DNA from: Caldifarciminota bacterium
GTDB lineage: Bacteria > Hydrothermota > Tepidihabitantia > SM23-42
Direction of reading: 5' to 3'
DNA: 32,185 nt
Assembly (NCBI GenBank): GCA_016936155.1
Contig: JAFGPO010000097.1
Location: 1-32,185 of the forward strand
In this document: in pieces, positions 1 through 8,445 of the stretch
Position numbering within the stretch: the stretch's first letter is position 1
How the letters are laid out: each line of letters starts with the position of its first letter
Translations under genes and position numbers: made by a program
The notes under the pieces: model-generated
What the model saw: only the letters and a program-made list of their open reading frames with translations
What the model was told of the DNA's origin: nothing
Database searches by the model: none

Positions 1-62
1 GGGAATCGAACCCGTGTCTCCACCTTGAAAGAGTGATGTCCTATCCGCTAGACGATGGGGCC
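1..62 (-). tRNA. tRNA-Glu (anticodon TTC), 3' end truncated by window edge
   Basis: Reverse complement GGCCCCATCGTCTAGCGGATAGGACATCACTCTTTCAAGGTGGAGACACGGGTTCGATTCCC has the D-arm, anticodon loop CTTTCAA (TTC), and T-arm GGTTCGATTCC. Confidence 0.95.
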
Positions 63-556
63 TTATGAGTTAAAATATAGAGATTTCGAAACGATTCGTT
101 ATCCACGATCGCTTGATTGATCAAGAAGTAATTCTCTAAATTGGCATTCGTTGCCATGATCCGGTTGCAAAGGTCTTCTCCCATTGCGAGGAGGAATTTC
201 GCGGCTACTTTTGGATTTTCCCCCACGATATCCATGAAGTCCTTTTTCTTCAGGATGAGGAGGCGGCATTCATTCTTCGTTTTGACCGTTGCTGAGCGCG
301 GCTTATCCGTGAGCAGCGCCATTTCTCCAAAGAAGGAAGCCTCTTGCAGTTCTGAGAGGAGGAGAACAACATCGCCACGTGTAAGAAATACCTCGACCCG
401 ACCGGATTCAATAATATACATTTCATCACCGGTTGTGCCTTCTTTCACGATCACCGTATTTGCCTGGACCGTACGTGTTTTCCATTTAACGAGCATCCAG
501 TCGATCTCTTGAGGCGTAAGGTACTTGAACAGACGTACTTTCGTTATATCCTTCAT
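41..556 (-). CDS. Cyclic nucleotide-binding (CRP/CAP-type cNMP-binding) domain protein
   Basis: Protein MKDITKVRLFKYLTPQEIDWMLVKWKTRTVQANTVIVKEGTTGDEMYIIESGRVEVFL...FFGEMALLTDKPRSATVKT is a classic cNMP-binding fold. Start chosen at 556 from promoter position; the 283-aa ORF is over-extended upstream. Confidence 0.88.
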   Translation of the reverse strand: MKDITKVRLFKYLTPQEIDWMLVKWKTRTVQANTVIVKEGTTGDEMYIIESGRVEVFLTRGDVVLLLSELQEASFFGEMALLTDKPRSATVKTKNECRLLILKKKDFMDIVGENPKVAAKFLLAMGEDLCNRIMATNANLENYFLINQAIVDNESFRNLYILTHKAPSSSG

Positions 557-563
557 AAGTACC

Positions 564-591
564 ATTTTAATCAAATATGGATTATTGTCAA
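564..591 (-). promoter_or_regulatory. Sigma70-type promoter of the cNMP-binding protein gene
   Basis: Minus strand TTGACA (586-591), 16-nt spacer, TAAAAT (564-569), start codon 7 nt downstream. Confidence 0.65.
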
Positions 592-666
592 GGCAGGAAG
601 AGGCTGAGGATCTCTGTGTGGTGCACTGCCCCGGAGCCACGATTCTGGCTCTTTTTTTCTTATATC

Positions 667-694
667 TTGATTTTTTGGTATTTGTAAGTATAAT
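667..694 (+). promoter_or_regulatory. Putative promoter of GGGP synthase gene
   Basis: TTGATT (667-672), 16-nt spacer, TATAAT (689-694), then ATGATG at 699/702. Confidence 0.6.
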
Positions 695-698
695 GTTC

Positions 699-1430
699 AT
701 GATGAGTGATTGTCGTGTGTATGACCAGCTGAACCAGAAAAAACCTGGTGTTCTGGTACTTTTTGATCCAGACCGGCTGCCCCGGGAAAAGATTGAATCC
801 GTGACCACTTTTGTCTGCGATGAGGGCGCGACCGGTATCTTGATCGGGACGTCGCTTCTGGTGTCACCGCAGTTTGATACATTCGTAAGCACAGTGAAGA
901 AAAATACGAAACGGCCGATCGTTATTTTCCCCGGATGTTCGCAGCAGATCTGCCGTCATGCCGATGCCATTTTTTTTCTCTCGCTCCTGAGCGGTCGCAA
1001 CTCCGAGTACCTGATCGGCGAGCAGGTAAAAGTGGTCTATTTGATCAGAGAGTATGGATTACAAACGATCCCGGTCGGTTATATCCTCATTGAGTCAGGC
1101 AATTATACTGCAGTTGAGTATATATCCGGGACCAAACCAATCCCGCGGACCAAACCTGAGATCGCAGTTGCGCATGCCCTGGCCGGCCAATATTTCGGCA
1201 TGAGGTATATTTATCTTGAAGCCGGGAGCGGAGCTGCTCAATCCGTTCCCCAAGAAATGATCAGTGCCGTGAAAAAACATATAGACATACCGCTCATTGT
1301 CGGCGGCGGGATACAGAACAAGGACATTGCGCAGGGTATTCTCGATGCTGGAGCGGATTTCATCGTCCTGGGAAGCATTATCGAACGATCACCAGAACAA
1401 TTCAAGCAGATAATGCGGAGCATTACATAA
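699..1430 (+). CDS. Geranylgeranylglyceryl phosphate synthase family protein (GGGPS/PcrB)
   Basis: LVLFDPDR...IFPGCSQQICRHADAIFFLSLLSGRNSEYLIGEQ...IPVGYILIESG...YIYLEAGSGA...IPLIVGGGIQNKDIAQGILDAGADFIVLGSIIE is a GGGPS TIM-barrel signature. Confidence 0.92.
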   Translation: MMSDCRVYDQLNQKKPGVLVLFDPDRLPREKIESVTTFVCDEGATGILIGTSLLVSPQFDTFVSTVKKNTKRPIVIFPGCSQQICRHADAIFFLSLLSGRNSEYLIGEQVKVVYLIREYGLQTIPVGYILIESGNYTAVEYISGTKPIPRTKPEIAVAHALAGQYFGMRYIYLEAGSGAAQSVPQEMISAVKKHIDIPLIVGGGIQNKDIAQGILDAGADFIVLGSIIERSPEQFKQIMRSIT

Positions 1431-1482
1431 CCATCCATGTGCTGTGTTTGTATAAAATGAGCCGGATATCAAGGTGAACAGC

Positions 1483-2769
1483 ATGAAGATACTGATTATT
1501 GGCAATGGCGGCCGCGAACATGCATTGGCGTGGAAACTGAATCGATCAAGAAAGGTGAAGAAGATCTTTGCCGCGCCGGGTAATCCAGGTATCGCAGATA
1601 TCGGGACCTGCATAAATATTCTGGCGACGAACATCAAAGCATTAGTGCGTTTTGCCAAAGAGAGCGGTATTGATCTGACCGTTGTCGGGCCTGAGGTGCC
1701 TTTGGCGCTGGGTATTGTTGATGAGTTCGTAAAGAACGGTTTGAGGATTTTTGGACCCAATAAGAACGCAAGCCGTTTGGAGGCGGACAAAGCCTTCGCG
1801 CGCGATTTCATGTACCGTTTTGGTATTCCTGCGCCGCGGTTCTCAGTGTATGAAAGCGCCTCCGAAGCACTGAAATACACCAAGACCACGAATAAGTACC
1901 CGGTTGTTGTAAAGGCCTCGGGTTTGGCCAGTGGAAAGGGTGCATTCGTGGTCGCGACCCGTAAAGAGTATGAAAAGAAGATCGACGAGATCCTGGTTCA
2001 GCACCGGCTGGGCGAAGCCGGGAAACGAGTAGTCGTTGAGGAATTTCTGACTGGTCAGGAAATGTCCGTATTCGTGCTTACCGACGGATTGACGATCCGG
2101 TACTTGCCCTCTTCACAGGACCATAAACGCCTGTATGACCGCAACCGGGGACCCAATACTGGCGGTATGGGTGCGTTCGCCCCATACCCGACGAATCAGC
2201 GGGTAACGAATATGATCGAACAGGTGATCATCCAGCCCACTGTTCTCTCGCTGCGCGACCAGGGTATCGATTATAAGGGTGTCCTCTATGTCGGCTTGAT
2301 GTTGACCTCACTCGGGCCCAAGGTTCTTGAATTCAACTGCCGTTTTGGCGATCCTGAAGCGCAGGTTATCCTTCCTCTGATCGATTCCAATCTCGCCGAG
2401 GTCCTTGTCGCGGTCGCTGACCGGCAGCTCGCGGAAACCGAGGTTAAGATTAAAAACCAATGGGCGATCGGCGTGGTCCTCGTGTCCGGTGGGTATCCAT
2501 ATGACTACCGCACCGGGGAGGAAATCACGATCAAAGACCGGTTATCAGCCCGTACTTTATTGTTCCACGCCGGGACGAAAAAGGAGAATTCCACGCTGGT
2601 CACGGCCGGCGGGAGAGTACTCAATGTGGTTGCCGTGCATGAGAATTTGAAGGTCGCAAAACAACATGTATACACCGAGATCAAAAAGATCCAATTCAAG
2701 AATATGTTTTACAGAAAGGACATTGGTAACTCCGGCATGAAAAAAATGAAACGAAAGAGGCGACGATGA
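1483..2769 (+). CDS. purD: Phosphoribosylamine--glycine ligase (PurD)
   Basis: MKILIIGNGGREHALAWKL...GPEVPLALGIVDEF...HKRLYDRNRGPNTGGMGAFAP...VLEFNCRFGDPEAQVILP. Confidence 0.97.
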   Translation: MKILIIGNGGREHALAWKLNRSRKVKKIFAAPGNPGIADIGTCINILATNIKALVRFAKESGIDLTVVGPEVPLALGIVDEFVKNGLRIFGPNKNASRLEADKAFARDFMYRFGIPAPRFSVYESASEALKYTKTTNKYPVVVKASGLASGKGAFVVATRKEYEKKIDEILVQHRLGEAGKRVVVEEFLTGQEMSVFVLTDGLTIRYLPSSQDHKRLYDRNRGPNTGGMGAFAPYPTNQRVTNMIEQVIIQPTVLSLRDQGIDYKGVLYVGLMLTSLGPKVLEFNCRFGDPEAQVILPLIDSNLAEVLVAVADRQLAETEVKIKNQWAIGVVLVSGGYPYDYRTGEEITIKDRLSARTLLFHAGTKKENSTLVTAGGRVLNVVAVHENLKVAKQHVYTEIKKIQFKNMFYRKDIGNSGMKKMKRKRRR

Positions 2770-2876
2770 ATTTTGTCCTGATGATGATACGATCGATCTA
2801 TACGCAGACTGGCACGGGCAGGATCAGCACGTTCAGGGAAACATTTCAGTCAAACAAGGTCTGAGAAAGGAGTGGG

Positions 2877-3284
2877 ATGAAAGTATGGATATTTATGGGC
2901 AGTACTTCAGACCGGGATGTCATGGTTCATGCTGAAGAGGTGCTGAAAAAAGAATCCGTACCATTTGAGACCTTTATTCATTCGGCGCACCGTGAACCTG
3001 ATGCCATTCGGCAGATAATCGCGCGCGCGCATGAAGATGAGGTCATCGCGATCATCGCTGGCGCGGGCTTAGCCGCACACCTTCCCGGATTCATCGCGTC
3101 AATGACCGATATCCCGGTGCTCGGCGTTCCACTGCCAGCATCGACGATCGGCGGGATCGATTCGCTGCTCTCGATCGTCCAGATGCCGAGCGGGGTACCA
3201 GTAGCATGTTTTGGGATCGGGAAGCACGGCGCAAAAAATGCTGCTCTTTTCGCCAGCCGGCTCTACCATCATCACAACAAATAG
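2877..3284 (+). CDS. purE: N5-carboxyaminoimidazole ribonucleotide mutase (PurE)
   Basis: GSTSDRDVM...SAHREPDAI...AIIAGAGLAAHLPGFIASMTDIPVLGVPL; ribosome-binding site AAAGGAG upstream. Confidence 0.95.
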   Translation: MKVWIFMGSTSDRDVMVHAEEVLKKESVPFETFIHSAHREPDAIRQIIARAHEDEVIAIIAGAGLAAHLPGFIASMTDIPVLGVPLPASTIGGIDSLLSIVQMPSGVPVACFGIGKHGAKNAALFASRLYHHHNK

Positions 3285-3300
3285 CCCACACTATTGTGGG
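3285..3300 (+). other. Short intergenic hairpin
   Basis: CCCACA-CTAT-TGTGGG directly after the purE stop; no T-tract, so not a canonical terminator. Confidence 0.5.
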
Positions 3301-3318
3301 ATTTCGTAGGTGCCGTTT

Positions 3319-4398
3319 ATGATCCTTGCGCTTGACAATAATCAGATGACCGTTGAACGCGTCTGTACTGCGCTGCGCAGCGGGCAGATCGTAGCTCTGC
3401 CTACGGATACGGTATATGGTTTTGCAGTGGATGGGGCGGATCATGATGCAGTGGATGCCCTGGCCCGTCTTAAAGGGCGTGATACGAAACCTTTTGTTTT
3501 TTTCATCAGAAAGAACCATATATGCAAGTACGCAACGATCACTCATACCCGTATCATCGAGCGGTTCATGCCCGGTCCACTCACCGCGATTTTGAAAAAG
3601 AGGACCAGTGTCGAGCTGCCCCGCAGTACTGAAAGTATCGGTATTCGCATCCCGGATACTCCTTTTATCGGAAAGCTTCTGGATGCATACGAGCAACCGC
3701 TTGCGGTCACGAGTGCGAATCGCGCAGGGGAGCAACCGCACACCTCCCCGTATGACATAGCCGAACAATTCAAGGAAGTTACGTTGGTCCTTAATAATGG
3801 AACACTCATATCCGAACCTTCGACTGTGCTCGATCTCACGCACACGCCCCCGACGATCGAGCGCAAAGGTGTTGTTGCGATAATGAGCATTGAGGGCATT
3901 TATGGCGATCTGGTGCGGATCAACCCGGAAATACGATTCAATGTGCTGTTCGTGTGTACTGGAAACTCCTGCCGGAGTCCAATGGCAGAGGCGATCTTGC
4001 GAACGCTTGTCGATCCAGCTTTTTGTGAGATCCGCTCTGCCGGTACCCTCCACACATTCGGAATGTCGGCATCCGAGCATGCGAACGCTGTTACGCGGGA
4101 ATACGGCGGCACCCTGACGGCGCATCGATCTCAACCTGTGACGCCTGCATTGATCATGTGGGCGGATGCGATCTTCTGCATGTCACAGAAACACCTTGAA
4201 CACGTCCGGCAATTAGTGCCCGCAGCGCAGAGCAAGGTATCGTTGCTTAAAGCCTATGCAGGGAAGGGACGCAACGGGGAGATCGCGGATCCCGTGGGGC
4301 AGGGTCTTGATGCATACAAGGCCGTTGCTCAGGACATGCTGCCTGCGCTGCGCGCGATCGCGCAGGATATCACACGTCGCTATCAGGAGGATGCATGA
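3319..4398 (+). CDS. Fusion protein: Sua5/YciO/YrdC-type threonylcarbamoyl-AMP synthase domain plus low-molecular-weight protein tyrosine phosphatase domain
   Basis: N-half: LRSGQIVALPTDTVYGFAVDGADHDAVDALARLKGRDTKPF...RFMPGPLTAIL...VTSANRAGEQP. C-half: FNVLFVCTGNSCRSPMAEAIL (CX5R P-loop) with terminal ADPVGQG. Confidence 0.92.
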   Translation: MILALDNNQMTVERVCTALRSGQIVALPTDTVYGFAVDGADHDAVDALARLKGRDTKPFVFFIRKNHICKYATITHTRIIERFMPGPLTAILKKRTSVELPRSTESIGIRIPDTPFIGKLLDAYEQPLAVTSANRAGEQPHTSPYDIAEQFKEVTLVLNNGTLISEPSTVLDLTHTPPTIERKGVVAIMSIEGIYGDLVRINPEIRFNVLFVCTGNSCRSPMAEAILRTLVDPAFCEIRSAGTLHTFGMSASEHANAVTREYGGTLTAHRSQPVTPALIMWADAIFCMSQKHLEHVRQLVPAAQSKVSLLKAYAGKGRNGEIADPVGQGLDAYKAVAQDMLPALRAIAQDITRRYQEDA

Positions 4399-5864
4399 AG
4401 GTCCGGGTCGCCGGGTTTAATGTTGATTATGATGCACTGAAAAAGCACAAAAGCACAACGCACCTTACCCCGGAAACGCTTCCAGCCGCATACGCGAGGA
4501 TCAGTCGAAGTCCAAAACCGGTTGACGAACTTCGTGTTCAGGCGTGCAAGGAAGTCAAAAAGGCACGGGCCTCGAATAAAACGATTATTTTTGGCATGGG
4601 ACACCACTCGGTCGCAGAACATGCCGTGTTCAATTTCGATATCATTGGTATCTCTCGAAGGGCGGTGGAAGAACTAGAACTGTACCGCCTGTGTTCCTAC
4701 ACGGAAAAATCTCAGCGGTACGTGACCCTGAAAGGCGATTTTGTGATCCCCGAGGAACTGAAGGATACACCGTTGAAAAAAGATTTTGTACGTATCGTGC
4801 ACTATCAGAACGAATGTTATGGGCGGTTGTTCAAGAAGATCGCCGCGTACAATCTGGCGCATAATCGCGCGCGCACCGCGCAGGGGAAAAAACTCCTTGA
4901 GAATCATGCAAAAGAGGATGCGCGCTATATTCTCTCGCTCGCTACTCAGGCGCAGCTCGGAATGACCGCGAACGCCCGGAATCTCGAACTCATAATCCGC
5001 CGGTTCGCCTCCCATCCGATGCACGAGGTACGACAGCTCGGTGCCCGTTTATACGGGCTCGCATCGCGCATAGCACCTTCGCTGCTGTTGTTCTGCACCG
5101 CGAACGCGTATGACCAGAAGACCTATTCAGAGATCGCTCAGTTCGCGAAGAAAAATGAAAACGCGCCGCCGGTGTCCGGGAAAGAACCGGACGTTATTCT
5201 TGTCCGATACACCCGGAATGCGGATAATGAAGTGCTTGCCGCCCTACTTTTCCATGTCACGGGCATGTCACTCAAGGCGTGCCGGCATATCATCGCCCGG
5301 ATGTCGATCACGAAGAAAAAGGTATTGTTTAAAACCGCGTGCCAGCACGCTGAATTATACGACACTATGCTCCGGGAATTCGAGCAGGCGAACCTGACAT
5401 ATCAACTCATCGTGTCAGCCGGCTGTTTTGGCCAGCTCAAGCGTCACCGTCTGGCGACCCTGATATGCCAGGAGTACGATGTACGGCTCGGCGCGACGGT
5501 TCCGGAATCAGTAAAAAAAGTAGGCGAGGAAAAAGCGTTCATGTCGATCATTAATGCAACGGAAAAGGTATACCGTGCCATACACCGGCGGTATCCGGCG
5601 GTCAGTTCCTATGTTTTAACCAATGCGCATCGCCGCAGGGTTGTTATGGGCGTCAACCTGCGGGAATTATACCATGTTTCGCGTTTGCGCGAGGATCCGA
5701 CTGCCCAGTGGGATATCCGGAGTATCTCGACCCAGATGACCCGCCTGGCGCGAAAAGCCATGCCAATATGCGGTCAATTATTGGGCGGGAAAGAAGACTA
5801 TCCGCGAATCTACAAACGAGTATTCAAGCATTTTCCAAAAGTCCGACACACCCCAGAACCATAA
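4395..5864 (+). CDS. Tandem (double-domain) flavin-dependent thymidylate synthase ThyX-like protein
   Basis: N-half GMGHHSVAEHAVFNFDIIGISRRAVEELELYRLCSYTEKSQRYV; C-half FHVTGMSLKACRHII...CFGQLKRHRLATLICQEYD...GVNLRELYHVSRLREDPTAQWDIRSIS. ATGA overlap with upstream gene. Confidence 0.85.
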   Translation: MKVRVAGFNVDYDALKKHKSTTHLTPETLPAAYARISRSPKPVDELRVQACKEVKKARASNKTIIFGMGHHSVAEHAVFNFDIIGISRRAVEELELYRLCSYTEKSQRYVTLKGDFVIPEELKDTPLKKDFVRIVHYQNECYGRLFKKIAAYNLAHNRARTAQGKKLLENHAKEDARYILSLATQAQLGMTANARNLELIIRRFASHPMHEVRQLGARLYGLASRIAPSLLLFCTANAYDQKTYSEIAQFAKKNENAPPVSGKEPDVILVRYTRNADNEVLAALLFHVTGMSLKACRHIIARMSITKKKVLFKTACQHAELYDTMLREFEQANLTYQLIVSAGCFGQLKRHRLATLICQEYDVRLGATVPESVKKVGEEKAFMSIINATEKVYRAIHRRYPAVSSYVLTNAHRRRVVMGVNLRELYHVSRLREDPTAQWDIRSISTQMTRLARKAMPICGQLLGGKEDYPRIYKRVFKHFPKVRHTPEP

Positions 5865-5866
5865 AA

Positions 5867-5890
5867 TGGGGTCAAATCTTCACATGTCAC
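5867..5890 (+). repeat. Left 24-bp inverted repeat of RAYT unit
   Basis: Exact reverse complement of 6909-6932. Confidence 0.95.
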
Positions 5891-5927
5891 AAGACCACAA
5901 AATTCAGAAGTCATTAATGAGGCTGTA

Positions 5928-6941
5928 ATGGCACGCCCACTAAGAATATTGTTTCCCGGAGCATTCTATCATGTCATGTGCCGAGGCAATGAACGGAAAA
6001 GGATATTCCTTGATGATGATGATCGTTCAAAATTTATCCTGTATCTTAAAGAATCAATCCAGATGTATCATGTACATTTACATGCGTATGTTTTAATGCA
6101 TAACCATTTTCATCTAGTGGTTGAGACGCTTCATGCTAATTTGAATGAATTCATGCGCCGCTTCAATATCTGTTATACGGGCTGGTTTCATTATCATCAT
6201 AAAACATGTGGTCATCTTTATCAGGGTCGGTACAAGGCAATCTTGGTGGATGCTGACAATTATTTAGTGGAACTATCGCGCTATGTGCATTTGAATCCTG
6301 TCCGCACAATGCAAGAGGTGACACTGGACGAACAATGGCAATATTTAACAAAATATACGTGGAGCAGCCTTGCTGGATATTTCGATAAGAGACGCCGACT
6401 CGATTATATCAATTACAGCATGATCGATGCCATGATAGGCGGTTCGAACTCCTATAAGCACTATCTATATGATGGTTTGAAAAATGGCGTGGAAGATATT
6501 CTGTATAAAACCAAGTATCAGTTGATTCTCGGGGATGACCGATTCCTTTCTTATTTGCAAAACGAATATGTAAAAAAAGGATCGCGGCGCGAACAACCGG
6601 CATATCGGAAAATGACTGCGAAACTTATCGATTCAGAAATACTAATTGCGTATATCAGCACCACGTTGAATGTCGATATTGAAAAAATACGATCACCCCG
6701 GCAGTTGGGGCCGGTTCGGGGTATCGTTGCAGAAATGTTGTATCAATACAGTGGATTGAGTTTATCCGAGATCGGGAAATTACTGGGAGGCATCAATTAC
6801 ACGGCAGTAAGCATGTTACGAAAACGTCTAAAAGTGCAACTGCAGAAGAATAAATCAATTCGCGATACATATATGGACGTTAAAGAAAAATTGTGTACTA
6901 TTGGGCAAGTGACATGTGAAGATTTGACCCCATCAATATGA
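5928..6941 (+). CDS. REP-associated tyrosine transposase (Y1/HUH, IS200-like TnpA_REP family)
   Basis: MARPLRILFPGAFYHVMCRGNERKRIFLDDDDR...YVLMHNHFHLVVET...GHLYQGRYKAILVD...YVHLNPVR plus C-terminal DnaA-like HTH region. Confidence 0.95.
   Translation: MARPLRILFPGAFYHVMCRGNERKRIFLDDDDRSKFILYLKESIQMYHVHLHAYVLMHNHFHLVVETLHANLNEFMRRFNICYTGWFHYHHKTCGHLYQGRYKAILVDADNYLVELSRYVHLNPVRTMQEVTLDEQWQYLTKYTWSSLAGYFDKRRRLDYINYSMIDAMIGGSNSYKHYLYDGLKNGVEDILYKTKYQLILGDDRFLSYLQNEYVKKGSRREQPAYRKMTAKLIDSEILIAYISTTLNVDIEKIRSPRQLGPVRGIVAEMLYQYSGLSLSEIGKLLGGINYTAVSMLRKRLKVQLQKNKSIRDTYMDVKEKLCTIGQVTCEDLTPSI
6909..6932 (-). repeat. Right 24-bp inverted repeat of RAYT unit
   Basis: Exact reverse complement of 5867-5890. 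Confidence 0.95.
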
Positions 6942-8434
6942 AGATATATGCCATGCTTTTTCTCGTTTGCTGTGGAGCGCTTTTTGCCACCAGCTATTAT
7001 GTTGCACCGTGGGGCAATGATTCGTACAGCGGCATGTCATGGGATTCAGCGTTTGTAACCCTGCAGCACGCGGCAAATATCGTCGATGCCGGAGATTCGG
7101 TATTCGCGGCCAATGGCGAGTATGTCGGATTTGATCTGCGCACCGGGGGCACGACGAGCCTGCCGATCGTGTTTGAGGCAGTCGGGGACAGCGTGGTCAT
7201 TAATGTTCAAAACCCGGTCACGACTGACGGGATTAATATTGAGGGCGCGGATTGGGTGGTGATCGACGGATTCAACCTGATCGATCTGCCGCGCGCCGGC
7301 ATCCGCGTCGCGCTTTCGCAGCACGTGGAAGTGAAGAACAATTTTTGCGATCATAACGGACGATGGGGCGTTTTCACCGGGTTCGCTGATTACGCGTACA
7401 TACACCATAATATCTGCCAGTACAGCCAGGCTGAACACGGCATTTACTTTTCGAACAGCGGGGACCATCCAACTATCCGTTACAATATCTGTCACCATAA
7501 CAATGCCAATGGTATACACATGAATGGCGATGAAAGCATGGGCGGTGATGGGCTGATCACCGACGCGACCGTCGAGTGCAATATCATCTACGAGAACGGA
7601 GCCAACGGCGGATCCGGGATCAATTGCGACGGCGTGGCTGAATCGTACATTTTCAACAACCTGCTCTTTATGAACCATGCGAGCGGGATCAGTCTGTACC
7701 GGATCGATGCTTCCGCTGGTTCGTACAACACCAGGGTCTATAACAACACGATCATCAATGCCGCGGATGCGCGGTGGTGCGTTAACATCAATGCCGGATC
7801 GACGGATGATACGCTGTACAATAACATCCTCATAAATCAACACTCGTGGCGCGGGAGCATCGCGATCGATCAGTCGTCTTTATCCGGATTCCACAGCGAC
7901 TACAATGTCGTGGTCGACCGGTTGAGCAATGACGGCGGGAACACGACAATGACCCTGACCGAGTGGCAGGCGCTTGGATACGACCTGCACTCCATGCTTG
8001 CCGATCCGCTCGACAGCATTTTCGTCAACTGGCTTGCAGGGGACTATCACCTGCGGGACAATTCCCAGGCTATTGATGCCGGGACCGACGTGAGCGCAAT
8101 CGTGCAGTATGACCTGGACAGTATCGCGCGCCCTCAGGGAAACGGATTTGACATCGGTTCCTATGAATACTATGCCGGTGAAGTACAGGAAGATGAACCG
8201 CATCATACAGCATGCGGCCATGTGTTTCAGCACGGGAACACGATCTGTTTCACTTCGCTTCACGTTGGCGACATCATTTCTGTTTATGACATAACCGGGC
8301 GCAACCATTTTTGTGCAGCGGCACAGTCTGTATTCTACGAATGGACACCTTTGAACATTCCATCAGGAATATATTTCTACGACATCGAATCCGATCACGT
8401 AAATCAGTGTGGAAAACTAATTTTTTTAAAATAG
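6938..8434 (+). CDS. Secreted right-handed parallel beta-helix repeat protein with T9SS type A-like C-terminal domain
   Basis: Signal peptide MKIYAMLFLVCCGALFATS; N/D/G-rich beta-helix rungs (NNFCDHNG, YNICHHNNANGIH); C-term GDIISVYDITGR...IPSGIYFYDIE...GKLIFLK. Confidence 0.85.
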   Translation: MKIYAMLFLVCCGALFATSYYVAPWGNDSYSGMSWDSAFVTLQHAANIVDAGDSVFAANGEYVGFDLRTGGTTSLPIVFEAVGDSVVINVQNPVTTDGINIEGADWVVIDGFNLIDLPRAGIRVALSQHVEVKNNFCDHNGRWGVFTGFADYAYIHHNICQYSQAEHGIYFSNSGDHPTIRYNICHHNNANGIHMNGDESMGGDGLITDATVECNIIYENGANGGSGINCDGVAESYIFNNLLFMNHASGISLYRIDASAGSYNTRVYNNTIINAADARWCVNINAGSTDDTLYNNILINQHSWRGSIAIDQSSLSGFHSDYNVVVDRLSNDGGNTTMTLTEWQALGYDLHSMLADPLDSIFVNWLAGDYHLRDNSQAIDAGTDVSAIVQYDLDSIARPQGNGFDIGSYEYYAGEVQEDEPHHTACGHVFQHGNTICFTSLHVGDIISVYDITGRNHFCAAAQSVFYEWTPLNIPSGIYFYDIESDHVNQCGKLIFLK

Positions 8435-8445
8435 CAAGGACTTGT

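Larger units (their letters stand above)
5867..6932 (+). mobile_element. RAYT (REP-associated tyrosine transposase) unit bounded by a perfect 24-bp inverted repeat
   Basis: TGGGGTCAAATCTTCACATGTCAC at 5867-5890 and its exact reverse complement GTGACATGTGAAGATTTGACCCCA at 6909-6932, flanking a Y1 transposase ORF. Confidence 0.88.

Noticed and set aside
3091-4134. 347-aa minus-strand ORF opposite purE and the Sua5 fusion
   Set aside because: Antisense shadow of well-supported genes; protein is low-complexity R/H/D-rich with no recognisable family.
7046-7843. 265-aa minus-strand ORF opposite the beta-helix gene
   Set aside because: Shadow ORF; the plus strand has a clear signal peptide, repeats and C-terminal domain.
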